Shown here one piece after another: positions 34,965 to 45,410 of a DNA stretch of 64,000 bases. How positions within the stretch are numbered: position 1 is the first letter of the stretch; each line of letters begins with the position of its first letter. The DNA comes from Hexactinellida sp. DTS-2022. Its lineage: Eukaryota; Porifera; Hexactinellida. The notes under the pieces are model-generated. The model saw only the letters and a list, made by a program, of their open reading frames with translations. It did no database searches and was not told where the DNA came from. A program made the position numbers and the translations under genes. The stretch is taken from positions 1 through 64,000 of the forward strand of contig JAPNXP010000011.1 of assembly GCA_028753945.1 (NCBI GenBank), given 5' to 3'.

Positions 34965-37007
34965 ATGGTTTACTATATAGAATGCCAGTTAGTTCCCATG
35001 TCTGACACACCAGAGCCCCTCAGCTCCACCAGCACCCAGCACCTGGTAGGCAAAAGCGAGAGTCTCGCCAGCATCGCTATCCGCTACGACTCCACGCCCA
35101 GCGAGCTAAAGCAGCTCAACAAGCTATCCTCTAACATGGTGTACCCGGGTCAGAAGCTCAAGGTGCCCTCCCCAGATTCCCTCCCGGAGCTGGACCCCTC
35201 CGATAAACCCGCCCCCTCCCCGTCCCGCCCCATCGCCAAGTGCCAGACGGTCCGCTTCGGCTCCCAGTTCTCCTCCTACGAGAACCTGTCCCTCTGCAAG
35301 ACCCCAGACGACAGTCACGCCTCCTCAGAGCTCTCCCCCGCCCCAATGCGGATCCGCGCTAAGTACATAACTCAGTTCCGCGGCTGTGTGCCCGGCCGCC
35401 TGCACCTTACGCCGCAAGCCATCATGTTCGAGCCGGACTCGGCCGATCAGCTGGTCGAGGACCGGGGCCGCGGCGAGTTCGCAGTCATCCTGTCAATGCA
35501 GTCTATATCCGACCTCATCGTGACGTCAGACCTCACACAGTTCCAGCTATCAGAACGCACCAGCTCACCACGGCCCGTACCCAGCGCAAAGCACAGAGAT
35601 CTCCCAGCCCGCAGCAGCCCACGGGAAATCGGGAAATCTGGTATATCGCCTGGGGATTTCGAGCTTGGAGAGCTGCCAGACATTTCCTTCACAAAGTCCC
35701 CACTGGATACCCCCGCGCCCGAGCCGCGGCTGAAGGACTCGCTGCCCCTCTCGGACAGCGACGAGTCGGATTCCCCCGCGCACCTCCTCCAGCCGGTGTT
35801 CCTGCGGCTCTCCATCCTGCAGACCCCGCTGGACACATTCGACAGCACCGGGGCCTCCCTCTTCTCCCGTCTCATCCGACCAAGTAAGGAGACAGACTCG
35901 GCTAAGCGCGCTAAGAACAGACTGGAGTACTGGTTCGCGATTCCGCAGGCCCGCTCCGACTCCATACACGCATTCGTAGTGCAGTGGAACCCGCAGATCT
36001 CCCGCCCCGGGACAGAGCAGGTAATGCTATTGTTTTTTAATTATGTCCCATTGTTTATAAGAACATCGTCTGAAACTGCATATAATGTTCTTATAACCGG
36101 CATAAATTATACAGGGTATATGCCAACCGTTTTCCAGTAGAATGTTCTTATAACCGGTGTTCTTATACAGTAGATATCGGATATAAGAACATACCGGTTA
36201 TAAGAACATTCTACTGAAAAACGGTTGCCATATATCCTGTATCATTTACGCTGGTTATAAGAACATTATAGCAGTTCCCGATCATGTTCTTATAACCGGC
36301 ATCTACTGTACTTATATTCTCTTGTCCCCTAGGCTAATCTGGACGGCTCCTTCTGTCTGCACTTCAAAGAGGACTACATCGCTACAGACGCTCCCTCCGC
36401 CTCCTGGGACATCCTCCCCTCCCTGGACACCCTCCGTGAGCAGGACCACCGGGCCGCGGCCGACGCCGTCCCTCTCCCCACTCTAGTCGGCACCGCCAGT
36501 CTCCTCAGCAGACCGCTGCTGCGAGAGCTAAACTACCTGCTGCCCTCCCGGACAGTGGGACACGACCTCTGGCTGGTGTACAGCTCCTTCGTGCACGGGA
36601 TCAGTCTCCGCACCATGTACAGGAACATGGAGGCGTGCAGCGGCCCCGTTGTCTTCGTGCTGCGGGACGATAGGCAGCAGCTGTTCGGGGGCGTGAGCTC
36701 CTGTCCCCTTAGGGTGTCGGAGCACTACTACGGCACCGGCGAGTCATTCATGTTCCGCGTTGAAACCAGTCCCTGTAAGGTAGCCCCATACCGGTGGACC
36801 GGTCTGAACACATTCTTCGTTAAGGGGGACCACGATTCCATCAGCTTCGGGGGAGGGAATGGGAAACCCGCGCTTTGGATCGACGGAGATTTCTATAACG
36901 GTTCTTCCTTCCCGTGTACGACATTCGACAACCTGCAGTTGTCGGGAACTGAGGATTTCCTGTGCACTGGGTTCGAGGCTTGGGGATTTGTGGATTGGAA
37001 CAGCTGA
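34965..37007 (+). CDS. OXR1: LysM-TLDc oxidation-resistance protein, OXR1/NCOA7-type
   Basis: Two exons (34965-36020 and 36333-37007) give 576 residues. A LysM domain lies at about 26-69 (LVGKSESLASIAIRYDST ... MVYPGQKLKVP). A GRAM-like stretch with GRLHLTPQAIMFEP follows, then a charged linker. The TLDc domain covers about 400-576 (GHDLWLVYSSFVHGISL, DDRQQLFGG, YYGTGESFMF, WTGLNTFFVKGDHDSISFG, ending FEAWGFVDWNS). This is the layout of OXR1, NCOA7 and fly mustard, which protect from oxidative stress and bind the V-ATPase. A second ATG at 34998 could also serve as start. The only intron is 312 bp, and about 260 bp of it is a MITE. Confidence 0.93.
36050..36310 (+). mobile_element. MITE, 'TTCTTATAACCGG' family, filling an intron
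   Basis: Two mirrored parts surround TACAGTAGATATCGGATATA. Words AACCGTTTTCCAGTAGAATG and GCAGTTCCCGATCATGTTC are shared with the other copies. It occupies most of the LysM-TLDc intron. Confidence 0.85.
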
Positions 37008-37796
37008 TTAATTGATATTCCTCTTTAAACCGAGCCACAAGCATTTTTGATATTTTCTAATACAAATCGCTATTGCTTGTTCTATTCCCAATCTTGTTTT
37101 GAATTCCACTCAGTTATCTCACCTACCACCAAGCGGGCTCCTTACTACATTGTGTTAGTGACTAATTATAGTTTAATTGTATGCTCAATATCATTATTTA
37201 TGAGATAACTCAGGCCGTGACCTACGTTATAATAAGGCCTGTTCATTAGTGTTAAATTTTGGACCATGGATGTCGTTTAAGTCCATTGATTTTTTTACAA
37301 TAAATCTTATAGTTAGAGATATATAACCAAGTAGTAATCCAGAACGAAAAATATGAATGCCTTGCTACCTTTGCCGTCGGTTCGTGTCGAAAATACTCTA
37401 AAAATAAAGAAATTTAAACCCAATTATTTGTCATTGTTCTTCAAATGTTTATTTGCTAAAAATTTATGTTCACTTTCATGTTTTCTTTAATATTTTGTAC
37501 TTTTGCAACATTAATTTACTTCAAATGTGCTTGGTATTAAACCCAATAATATTTTACTTCTTCTGGATTACTACTTGGTTATATATCTCTGACTATAACA
37601 TTTATTGTAAAAAGAATCAATGGACTTAAACGACATCCATGGTCCAAAATTTAACACTAGTGAACAGGCCTTATTATAACGTAGGTCACGCTCAGGCTTA
37701 CTAACCCAGGCACTCAAATTTTACAGTTTTAAAATTGTCCCTCAGAAAGTAATTACAGGGTATACTCTACTATTATTACTAAATATAACTATAGAG
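37008..37796. other. Gene-free interval between convergent genes
   Basis: The tails of the LysM-TLDc gene and the receptor gene face each other here. Its centre is a 476-bp transposon; the remainder is AT-rich with no coding signal. Confidence 0.55.
37215..37690. mobile_element. 476-bp inverted-repeat element with 7-bp target duplication
   Basis: The ends are long inverted repeats of about 115-130 bp each, starting CGTGACCTACGTTATAATAA and ending with its inverse. They contain TTTGGACCATGGATGTCGTT and ACTACTTGGTTATATATCTC in mirrored form. The element is flanked on both sides by CTCAGGC (37208-37214 and 37691-37697), a clean 7-bp target site duplication. The middle (about 37370-37530) is unique, AT-rich and non-coding. 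Confidence 0.9.
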
Positions 37797-40700
37797 TTAC
37801 GCCTGCACTTCGCTGGTCTGCGCTACGCTCAGCAGACAGTCGCTGGCTAGCGCTATACTCAGGAAGTACTGTTGTTCTGTGACCAGTCCAGAGCTCTGTC
37901 TGCGGCTAGTCTGGATTCCTTTCGCGATCTGGTACATGTCTATCTTGCCTTCGCAGTCCGCCTGTCTCAGAGCGTAGAAAACCGCGCTGAATTCCGCGGA
38001 ATAGGGCTTAGTGTCGCTGCAATGCACCGCTATCTTCTCGGAGCGACTGCTCTTGGTGTACGCGACCACGTTCTTCATAAACTGTACGAACCTATGGAGG
38101 TACTATTGAATCTATTCACCTGGCATTGAATTAGGCATACAACCATATACGATCGGGTAAAGCCATTGAAAAATTTGTACGTCAGGTTTTATACGATGGC
38201 CGTATTTACAATTTATAATTTAGAGCCTCTTGACATACCTATCGTGCCTTCCGGTTGTGTGGTTAGTCTCCATCAGTGTAGGCCAGTCTTTGCACAGGAA
38301 CAGCCTTATGCTGTGCTGGTCTACGTCACCAGTGTCCCTGTCCTTGGTGTCTCTGTACTCCAGATCAAACCACTGCATCACGCGCTTCTCGTCCAGGTGC
38401 CCGGACGCTACAGTCTTAACCTTGAAGGGCCCGAAGCTCTCCTCCTGCCCCACTGGGAGCCAGTAGGGACTCATGGCCTGCTTGCTCTCCCGCTTTGAGT
38501 TCTCGTACTTCAGGTTTCGCTTTGCTCTGTACGCGGCTATTAGCTCCTCAAAGGTGCACAGCGCAATAACCGTAGACACTACATATAACTGCATAACTAA
38601 CTGACAGTACAGTAACCATGAGATAGTCAGGTTTAACTCGGTTAGACAAATTGTTGCCAAGTATGAACAAAGTCGATTTGAATATTTTCATCAACTTTTG
38701 AGTTTTCGAATTGAACTTGATACAATACATTATTATTCAATTTGGCAAAACTAACTGCATAAGTAACGAACAGTGCAGTAACCATGGCATTACCTTTTGT
38801 TCTGTTCTATTATAATCGTGGCAACACTGAATAATGAACATACATTAGAGTAACCTTGACATTACCTTTGTGCTGCTTGTATAAATGCAGGTTGAACTGG
38901 GGGTTGTTGTAGTTCGCATATTCAAAGTCGTTAACGCACGGATGTCTCGTGGCTATTATCTCCTCCCCATACACGCTGTGCAGCCAGAAACCTTGCGCTT
39001 GATTCTCCTCAGTTATGTTCGGTCCATACACCTGCACCTGTCTCGTCCCGAACAGAAACTGCTCGTATCGCGTGCATTCGTCCTGCGTAAGCTTCTCCTC
39101 TATATTGAGTACGCGCTTGTTGCTCAGAGGCCCGCTTAACTTCTCCTCGCCCTTCTCTTTGCCCAGCTGTTCCCTTATCGCCTCCGCGCGCCCCTCCTCC
39201 AGGTGCTTCTTGTGTGTCCGGTACCGCGTGTAACTAGGCGGGAGCGCGAACGAATGCAGGAGATGCGGTTTGAACAGCTGCAGCTGTTTGTACTCCTCTT
39301 TCGAGCTCTCGATTCCCTCGTCTACTTTCAGAGCTTTCTCCTTATTCAGCTCGCGGTCCCTCAGTCGCTGCTCCTTCCTGAACCTCCCGGCTGCCATGTC
39401 CTTCTTAATGTAGAGAGCCTCTGGTAGCAGCTGACTGGTCAGCGAAGCCACGAACCTCCGTCGATCCTCCACGTACTCAACCTCGTCATCCGATCTGTAG
39501 CTCTCCTCCTCCTTATCGGGCTTATCTTTCTTGTCCTTCCCTTTCTTGCCCTCGCTCCGGTCTGCTTTCCGCTTCTGCTGCCGCTGGTACCGCTCCTCCA
39601 GTGCCTGGATAACCTGGTACTTCTCATCCGCGATTTCCTGCGGCTGTTTGCTCGCGTCCACCACGAGTCCATCCAGTTCCTTCATATACCGCCCGGTCCT
39701 GTCCTCTCTCCAGGGATTGTAGTCCCTGTGCTGTCCGAACAGTCGCTTGCAGCGGGACTCCAGTTCCCCCGATGCGCAGGCCGTTTCTCCCAGCGTAAGG
39801 TCGAGTATTATAGAGTGCAGGAACTCGTATTGCGTGAGGGTGGGGAACATCTTAAGGCCCTTCGTCTTGCCCTGTTGGTACAGCCGCACGAAGAACTCAA
39901 ACAGGTTGAAGTCATTTTCATCCCCCACGCGCTTCAGCAGGTAGTATATGGAGATAAAGGTCGCGCACCTGTTTTTAGCGTCGCAGTGCAGCACTATTGA
40001 CTTCTGCCTGAAGGGCGCCTGCTTCTTGTACCAGAAGCACTTCACGAACTCTATAAAAGGGTACGTTTTGCTGCGCACCTCCACCTGCGGCCAGTTCAGG
40101 AAGTTGAACAGTCTGATTTCGAGCGTCCCCTTCCTCTCCTCGCGAATAACCAGCTGACGCATGGTGTAGAACTGAGAACTGAAGTAGCTCACCGTGGTCA
40201 CCTGATAATTCCTGGCTTCCATTTCCTTGTCTTTAGCGCGGTTAAACTTCTCCTGCTTGTCTTTGGGTCCATGCGGGTAGAACACGAACTCAATGAACTT
40301 CTCACTGCCTTCCTCCGGGCAGTGACCGATGAACACCACGTCATCCGGCCGCCTTTCGAACAGGAAATCCAGATACTTTATCTTATTTGCCTTGTCCAGC
40401 TCCCTAATCTTCCTCCCAGACTTCCTACACACGCTGGGCTCTCTCCCGTAGAACCCCTCTACAATTATGAAGTCGGGACACTCTGGGACGTTAATCAAGG
40501 TCTTGTCGCTCTCTCCCTCTCTCAGCTCCTGTCTCGATTCGCGTGGGATCAGCGGTCTCTGCTCTGACACTGCGATAGCGTGCTCCGTGCTACCCGCGGA
40601 GGCAGGCCTGACTGACTCCCTTATAACAGGAGACTCCGCTTTAACAGCTGTCTGCGCTAGATCCTCCCCCACCTTCACACCCGAGGTGGTCCTGTTCGGG

Positions 40701-43659
40701 TGCTCAGGTCTGTAGTTGTCCTCCCCAACCCCCGCGGCCCCCCACAGCTCTGTGTACTCATCGCGTATCTGCTTACTCTCCCAGAAGCTGACTTCTCTCA
40801 CGTGGCTCGCCAGATCATCCACTCTGTATCTAGTCTTGTACTCCGCTAGCGTCAGCTTATGATGCTCGAACTGAGGCACTTCCCTGGCGGCCCCGCCCCT
40901 GTGGGACCGGCGCCACTGCCGCCAGTGCAGGCTCGCCTCCGCGGGGACTCTCTTCCCGGCCACATAGAGAGCGGGCACTACCAATACCGGAGCCACTACA
41001 ACCACCAACAGCGTTAGACTCATCGCCACAAGAACAAACACGGATCTCGGATCCACTGCGGTTGTATTAGCTGTAGCGGGTAGCATGTCGTATAATGGAT
41101 TCCGAACAGTGAGAGTAGCCTGGCCTGTGGCGAATGCAGTTGTTACGACGCACACTAGAGTGAGGCTTCTATTCGCTAGTCTCAGTTCCAATCGAGTAGT
41201 ATTGCTCAGGACCTCACTGCTGTTAACGCGGTGCCATACCACTGTTAGAGCGGGGGGGTAGCTGTTGCTACTGCATTCCAACAGCACGCTCTCGTTGCTA
41301 GTCAGGTTATACTCCCCCACCAGCAGTGCTGTCCCGTTAACAGAGATATTAACGCTGGGGCCGTACGGCTGTCTCGAGAATAGCCCCTGTGTGACGCTCT
41401 CCACTCCGCCGGTCTCGTTCCTAGCGCGACACGTGTAGAACCCCTCTTCGGTCTCTCCCGACTCGAACCTGAGAATCTCTTCGTACTCGCTTGTCCGCGC
41501 GAATAAGTCCTCTCGCCCGGCCGGCTTGTCCCACTCAGTTCTGCTGTCAGTGTCCGAACCGATGCACAGGAAGTACTCAGTGCCTCGCACCACGGATACA
41601 CCGGACTCTAACAACCGGGATCCGCCGTCCCATTCCCGCACCAGACCGGCGCCCACCGCTCTGATCCTCACGCGCGTGACGTCATGAGACAGCCCCGAAC
41701 AGCTGACCACCCCGTTGTACCTGGGAGACATCAGCTGTATGGTGTAGCTCGCGCGCTCCTCGCCACTGTAGCTGCCTCCCTGTGGCAACGTGAGCTCCGG
41801 TTGGAATGCCACGCAGGCTATGAGCACATTCCTAACTCCCACTTCTATCTCTACTAACTCGACATCTGAGCTCGAGAACTCCCGTGTCCTGTTGTTAATG
41901 GAGATGGAGAGATTGGCTCGCGCCGTGTCCAGCAGAATGTACAGAGACCTGCTGCCCATAGAGAACGCACTGTCCGCGTTACAGGTGTACAGGCCAGACA
42001 TAGTCAGGTCAGAGAGTCGTAGTGTGTTCGTGTCATCTAGTCTGTAGCCTATGCTGGCTGACGTCCAGTTAACGGATACGAGGGCCGGGTAGTAGCGGGC
42101 AGGGACACAGGAGATCTCGCGAATACTCGTGCTTCTCAGGAATATAACCGCGGAATTGTTTAACCTCACGCCACTATCGGATATAAGGTCTAGCTGCAGT
42201 TCTGCTAGATATACACTAACGCTATGCGACATATTCCTCCCCACTTCCCCCCCACTGCTCACCACGGATATCTCACACACGTACAGTCCCTGGTCCATAG
42301 CCGCTATCTCTCTTAACTGCAGCTGCAGTCCTCCCAGCTGTGGGCTCGATCTCACCAGCGGTCCGGTCGCTATAAGCTCTCCGTTTAGAAACCAGCTGGA
42401 GTGGTTCCCGCCCCCGCTCCTGCTGCCTGCACACACTACGCTAGTCTCAGTGTCCGTTAGGATTATAGCACTGTTGTTAGCAAGGAGCACGGGAGAGTGG
42501 GAGGAGTAGTAGAGCAGGGCAGAGTCAATAGGCAGCAGTCGCACGTGCATGTCCCATACGTCGTTCTTGCAGTGGTAGAGGCCAGCTTCGTTGTAGGTGA
42601 AGAGAGGAATGTAGAGGATCTGAATGAGCTTAACGATCCTGCCCTCGTTAGCGCCTAAGGATGCAGTTATACATTCACACTCTCGAGTTAGGGGCCGTTC
42701 AACCGTTATGTTATCCAAATTCCGGAAATTAGCCCCCCCCCCCTCTCCACTCCTTATGACAGAATTTGTGTCATCTTGTAAGACAAAAACATGGCCTATC
42801 ACACATTAGTTTCCCCTTGAAATCGTTACGCAACGTTTGAACTTTGAATGGACCTTATTTGCCTACAAAACTCACCCAGATAGTCCGGTATGGAATCCTT
42901 GGGACAGACCAGACTGATCTCCTCTCCAATGCTCACATACACCGTATCGCTGCCTGCGGCTAGCAGCTCCCTCTCGCCGCTGCCTCTCACCACAGAGTAC
43001 ACATCTCTGTACAGCAGGACCCGGTAGCTAACCATATCATCCGTGGTGCATGTGTACACCCCCTCGGGTATACCACTGCCGTTGATGCTCTGTACGTTGA
43101 GAACCGCTTCCCCTCTCCCCGCCTCCTCTGTCACATACACATTCCCGGTGCCGTTAACGTTGCTACCGTCAGGCCCCTGCCAGTATCCACCTGTACGCAT
43201 CAGTCTGTCGCTCTGCACGCAGGAAATATGTATATTGACCTCACCCTGTGCACTGGCTAGCACCACTGAGTTGTTGCGCACTCCAGCCGTGCTGTGGCCC
43301 CCGTACGTGCGGAATAGGTTCGATCCCACGGCCACGAGTGTCAGATTCCGCGATATCCCGAAATAGTCGCAGCTGTACACCCCCATCTCCTCCCGCGTGA
43401 ATGGCACTACATGCAGTAACCGCAGCACCCCGGTTGTCTCTGCAGTCAGTGCCTGCGAGTTCATATTTTCGATGCGCCATTCCCAGACACAGTCGTAGTC
43501 AGCTATCAGCAGCACGCGGGTGCCCACGCGTATGTACAGCGTGTCTCCCGGGGTATAACGCTCTATGGAGCCGCTGCCCACCCTGACAGACAGGCTGGCT
43601 GTCTCCCCCTGCCCCTGCCATAAACATAAACAGGTCGCTAGTAGTATCACAAAATGCAT
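37797..43659 (-). CDS. Ig-domain receptor with two PTP-like domains lacking catalytic motifs
   Basis: Four exons, complement(37797-38091, 38239-38578, 38866-42681, 42876-43659), close in frame to 1744 residues. A signal peptide (FVILLATCLCLWQGQGE) is followed by many Ig-like folds with Cys ... Y-x-C pairs (MGVYSCDYF, EGVYTCT, QGLYVCEI, SGLYTCNA, EGFYTCRA). A membrane helix lies near 805-835. The inside resembles tandem D1/D2 domains of receptor tyrosine phosphatases. D1 has LNWPQ near 1125 in place of WPD and HCDAKNRCAT near 1160 in place of HC(x)5R. D2 has KDWPT near 1630 and HCSDTKPYSAEF near 1671 with no arginine. Both domains therefore look inactive. A lysine-rich stretch (KKGKDKKDKPDKEEE) separates them. 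The PTP assignment rests on motif positions and domain order, because the sequence is very divergent. Confidence 0.85.
42688..42854 (+). mobile_element. MITE, 'GGGGCCGTTCAA' family, filling receptor intron 1
   Basis: The ends are TTAGGGGCCGTTCAACCGTT and AACGTTTGAACTTTGAATGG, an imperfect inverted pair shared with copies in DNAI7, DNAI1 and the PPxY gene. It takes up most of the 194-bp intron 42682-42875, and its edge is about 5 bp from the splice acceptor. Confidence 0.75.
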
Positions 43660-43865
43660 TGGAATAAGTTAGCAGTGCGATTCTCCATGTGATTAAATAC
43701 TTCCTGGACATAAATATTTCGTCATATTAGTAAGCTAATCCATAGCTTTTAGGGCTAATAATTGCATCATATTAAATTTCATAATTTAGCAAACAGCATA
43801 GTTATAGAGCATTCTATATTACATATCATCAATTGGGAAATATACTTTATAAAAACTCTATTCTG

Positions 43866-44757
43866 TTACGGGATGGCATAGGCTTCGTAGGGCGGCAGAT
43901 CTGCGGTCATATTCCCCGGATACACCGTGGTAGGTGGGAATATGTTAGGTGGCTGCATATGAGCCTCTTGCTCTAGGATATATTCCTTTCTCACTTTCTT
44001 ACTCAGACTCTTGTGGATCCTGCAGCCCGGAACCGTGGCGCAGATGCCCAGCACCAGTCCCAGCACTAGACACGTGAGTATATTATATTATACGTCGTTA
44101 TAACGGTAAGTAATGCTATGTACTGAAATTGGTCACATCCCCAGGGTTTCATAATGGACTCTTTCAAGTGCCCCTCTAGAAAACCACTTACACAACAAAG
44201 TCTTAATTTATGCCCCCTTAAGAATTTATATATCTCAGATTCTCCCCCTTGCATACAAATCCTGTATGAAACACTGATCCCTATGTTACGCTTTTTGGCT
44301 ATTTATAATACAAAGGATGGTCTGTCACACAGTGGTTACCTACTTCCCTCTTGGAAGCATTTCGTAACATTTGAACGGCTCCTAACATTTGAACGGCTCC
44401 TAACAAATGTGTGACAGACATACTTTTCCATTACAAAATGGTAATAAAAGCATGACATAGGTAGTGGTGTCTAATTTCTTGGAAGTTTGTGCCACGTAGC
44501 ATTTGAACGGCCCATAAGGCTCCATGAATACAACACTCACCAATGGGTAGACAGATGCAGCACTCCACTAGACACACCGGGAACAGAACGTAGAGAGCTA
44601 TGAATTGCAGCCTCAGCTCTTTCGCCGTGTCTATAAGCACTATGGCGGTAGGGGTGGTCTCATAATCCCTCTTTAGTATCACATGTTCCCCTCTGGGGGC
44701 ACCATGACAAGATATAAACACAAGCAATAAAAAAAGAATCCTACCTCTAATGGACAT
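43866..44757 (-). CDS. Small type I membrane protein with PPxY motif (Shisa/WBP1-like layout)
   Basis: Two exons, complement(43866-44065 and 44541-44757), close in frame to 138 residues. The start MSIRGRILFLLLVFISCHGA is a signal peptide. A short ectodomain is followed by a hydrophobic, Cys-rich segment (LYVLFPVCLVECCICLPI plus VLGLVLGICATVPGC) that spans the junction of the exons and is the likely membrane helix. The cytoplasmic tail is basic (KSLSKKVRKEY), then proline-rich, and ends with LPPYEAYAIP, a PPxY motif for WW-domain (Nedd4-type) ligases. Size and order recall Shisa and WBP1/VOPP1 proteins, but I cannot assign a family. The 475-bp intron contains MITE sequence. Confidence 0.65.
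44360..44516 (-). mobile_element. MITE, 'GGGGCCGTTCAA' family, in PPxY gene intron
   Basis: It contains two tandem copies of CATTTGAACGGCTCCTAA, then GACATAGGTAGTGGTGTCTA, and ends CATTTGAACGGCCCATAA. The DNAI7 intron copy shares GACATAGGGGTAGATGTGTC. The left border is unclear. Confidence 0.6.
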
Positions 44758-44926
44758 AATTATCTACTTATTCAACCATTTAGAGCATTTAAATATAGCT
44801 GCAGCGCCTAACCACTTGCATATAAAGATTTCCTCCACAATACCCTTGCGTGTGACTCTCTTTGTAAATATGATCAATGCAAAGCTCCATACAAATACAT
44901 TCACGTATAAGTCAGGTTATTTATTA

Positions 44927-45195
44927 TACAGTCAGGTCTGCTTATTGTGAAAAAAAATTTGTCTGCTTTATATTTAGGGTTTTTTATTTTAACAAGCCCT
45001 ATGGTCCCAATTTACAACTTACATAGGGTTTGTATTAAGTTGAGTTTGCATATTACGAAGTCTCTCTATTATGAACACAATTTTGGTCCCTTGAATGTTC
45101 ATAAATAAAAGAACCTTAAACATTCAAGGGACAAATCATTGCTTTCTCAATAGAGATATTTCATAATAAGCCCATAGAACTTCCTCATAATCCAT
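44927..45195 (+). mobile_element. MITE, 'TACAGTCAGGTCTGCTTATTG' family, copy 1
   Basis: It begins TACAGTCAGGTCTGCTTATT and carries GGTCCCAATTTACAACTTAC and AATGTTCATAAATAAAAGAA. The same words occur at 53522-53720 and, interrupted, at 59250-59719. Confidence 0.75.
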
Positions 45196-45196
45196 A

Positions 45197-45335
45197 TACA
45201 GCGAACTGCCATACCGAAATCGGAAATAACTAACGAAATCGAGTTTCCCCCCAGAGCACTAAATTAATTAATATTATCCGGATATAACGAAGGAATTTAC
45301 ATGTCCCAAGCACTTCGTTATAACGAGAGTCACTA
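45197..45335 (+). mobile_element. MITE, 'CGTTATAACG' family
   Basis: It runs from TACAGCGAACTGCCATA to CTTCGTTATAACGAGAGTCA with internal AGAGCACTAAATTAATTAAT, matching the family core. Confidence 0.8.
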
Positions 45336-45410
45336 TGATTCCCCACATAATACCCACATAATACCACACTCTGCCTGACTATAGCGTATCGCTATCAGTA
45401 GCTAGCTAGC

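Larger units (their letters stand above)
44758..45410. other. Divergent spacer with two MITEs
   Basis: This lies between the PPxY gene and DNAI7, which point away from each other. Two transposon copies (44927-45195 and 45197-45335) occupy most of it. The last 75 bp before the DNAI7 ATG are the only unique promoter-proximal sequence. Confidence 0.55.

Noticed and set aside
38885..42809. Several 60-126-residue plus-strand frames
   Set aside because: They are antisense shadows of the GC-rich receptor exon, which is open for over 1,200 codons on the minus strand.
37797..43659. An active receptor tyrosine phosphatase
   Set aside because: Neither PTP-like domain keeps the HC(x)5R signature or the WPD aspartate.
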